In this document: positions 5,320-5,757 of the stretch, piece by piece | Layout of the letters: every line of letters begins with the position of its first letter | Numbering within the stretch: position 1 is the stretch's first letter | Assembly (NCBI GenBank): GCA_964475955.1 | Contig: CAYYZY010000303.1 | Coordinates: forward strand, 1 to 5,757 | Origin: DATKZH01 sp964475955 | GTDB taxonomy: Bacteria > Planctomycetota > Planctomycetia > Pirellulales > Thermoguttaceae | Reading direction: 5' to 3' | DNA length: 5,757 bases | Notes under the pieces: model-generated | What the model was told of the DNA's origin: nothing | What the model saw: only the letters and a program-made list of their open reading frames with translations | The model's database searches: none | Translations under genes and position numbers: made by a program

Positions 5320-5757
5320 GGGAGATCCGTCAGCGCTAGTGAGGAAACGTCGCGGCTACCACCTCGGTCGGGTTGCCCCACGAATCCGTCGCCTCGGCTC
5401 GATCGTGTGCAACACCCTGGGGATTGATCGGACCTGCACTACCGGTGCCTTGATCAGGGCTGCCGTACGCCGGACAAGTTACCCAGACTTCCATGGGAGG
5501 AGTAAAACAGGCGGCTTCGGGAAGATGGGGCTCCTCGTCGAACCGGCAGGGTGTGGGCGCGTTTCCTCGTCTAACTCATCTCCCCCCCAAAAAGAGAATC
5601 CTCGATCGATCGCGCGACTTAGTACTACAGCGCAAGATCGACCCACGGCCGACTTCGACGTGAAGCGGGGCAAAACGCGTCATCACTTTGGGAAATCTGG
5701 ACACCGCTCCAGGCTGCCCAATCCGGCATCCGAGTCGAACCTGCGCTGTCGTACTGG
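5320..5757. other. 438 bases with no recognisable gene, upstream of htrA
   Basis: No protein family or structured RNA is recognised here. GC is about 61% by hand count, lower than in the genes (spot counts around 70-77%). Short open frames exist but lack support. A 52-codon minus-strand frame (5494-5336, MEVWVTCPAY...) ends 16 bases before the htrA start; it has no ribosome-binding site and only about 59% third-position GC. A plus-strand frame from ATG 5525 (MGLLVEPAGC...) stays open to the window end. A 64-codon TTG-start frame runs at 5673-5479. Small palindromes occur (CGATCGATCG at 5603-5612; TAGTACTA at 5620-5627; CTGGA/TCCAG hairpin at 5697-5712), along with C7A5 at 5582-5593. No convincing sigma70 promoter for htrA was found. 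It may hold the htrA regulatory region with a long leader, decayed coding sequence, or the start of a plus-strand gene. Confidence 0.5.

Noticed and set aside
5479..5673. 64-codon minus-strand frame with a TTG start
   Set aside because: Rare start codon, no ribosome-binding site, no motif, and overlapped by equally unsupported frames on the other strand.
5732..5741. GGTTCGACTC on the minus strand, resembling a tRNA or tmRNA T-loop
   Set aside because: The flanking bases cannot form the 5-bp T-stem, and no acceptor stem, anticodon arm or CCA end is found nearby.

Overview
This is a GC-rich bacterial chromosome fragment (roughly 70% GC in the genes, strong third-position GC). The gene content, architecture and a GH127/DUF1680-type glycosidase suggest a planctomycete-like organism (Planctomycetota, perhaps Pirellulales). 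That placement is an inference from the gene set, not from a marker gene. Five complete genes and one partial gene can be supported. No tRNA, rRNA, CRISPR array, insertion sequence or phage gene was seen.

Layout. Bases 3-482 (+) are the C-terminal end of a GH127-type glycoside hydrolase. A 105-base convergent spacer follows, built around large nested inverted repeats (502-591). Next is an M20-family, PepT-like metallopeptidase on the minus strand (588-1829). A 98-base divergent spacer carries a plausible two-way promoter with overlapping -10 boxes. It separates the peptidase from a small nucleoside 2-deoxyribosyltransferase-like protein on the plus strand (1928-2377). The remaining genes lie on the minus strand and read right to left: an exported HtrA/DegP-type serine protease with two PDZ domains (5319-3946), thiamine-monophosphate kinase ThiL (3844-2915), and the t6A-synthesis ATPase TsaE (2918-2448). 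ThiL and TsaE overlap by 4 bases (ATGA) and are very probably translationally coupled. Between htrA and thiL lies a terminator-like hairpin with a U-rich tail, so the three genes may not form a simple operon. The last 438 bases, upstream of htrA, are poorer in GC (about 61% by hand count) and hold no gene I can recognise.

How the genes relate. They are mostly housekeeping functions: envelope protein quality control (HtrA), the last step of thiamine diphosphate synthesis (ThiL), the universal tRNA modification t6A (TsaE), peptide turnover (PepT-like) and polysaccharide breakdown (GH127). No single pathway joins them. I did not find a clear new multi-gene system. The points most worth a second look are the palindromic intergenic element, the small uncharacterised deoxyribosyltransferase-like protein, the hairpin in front of thiL, and the unexplained stretch upstream of htrA.
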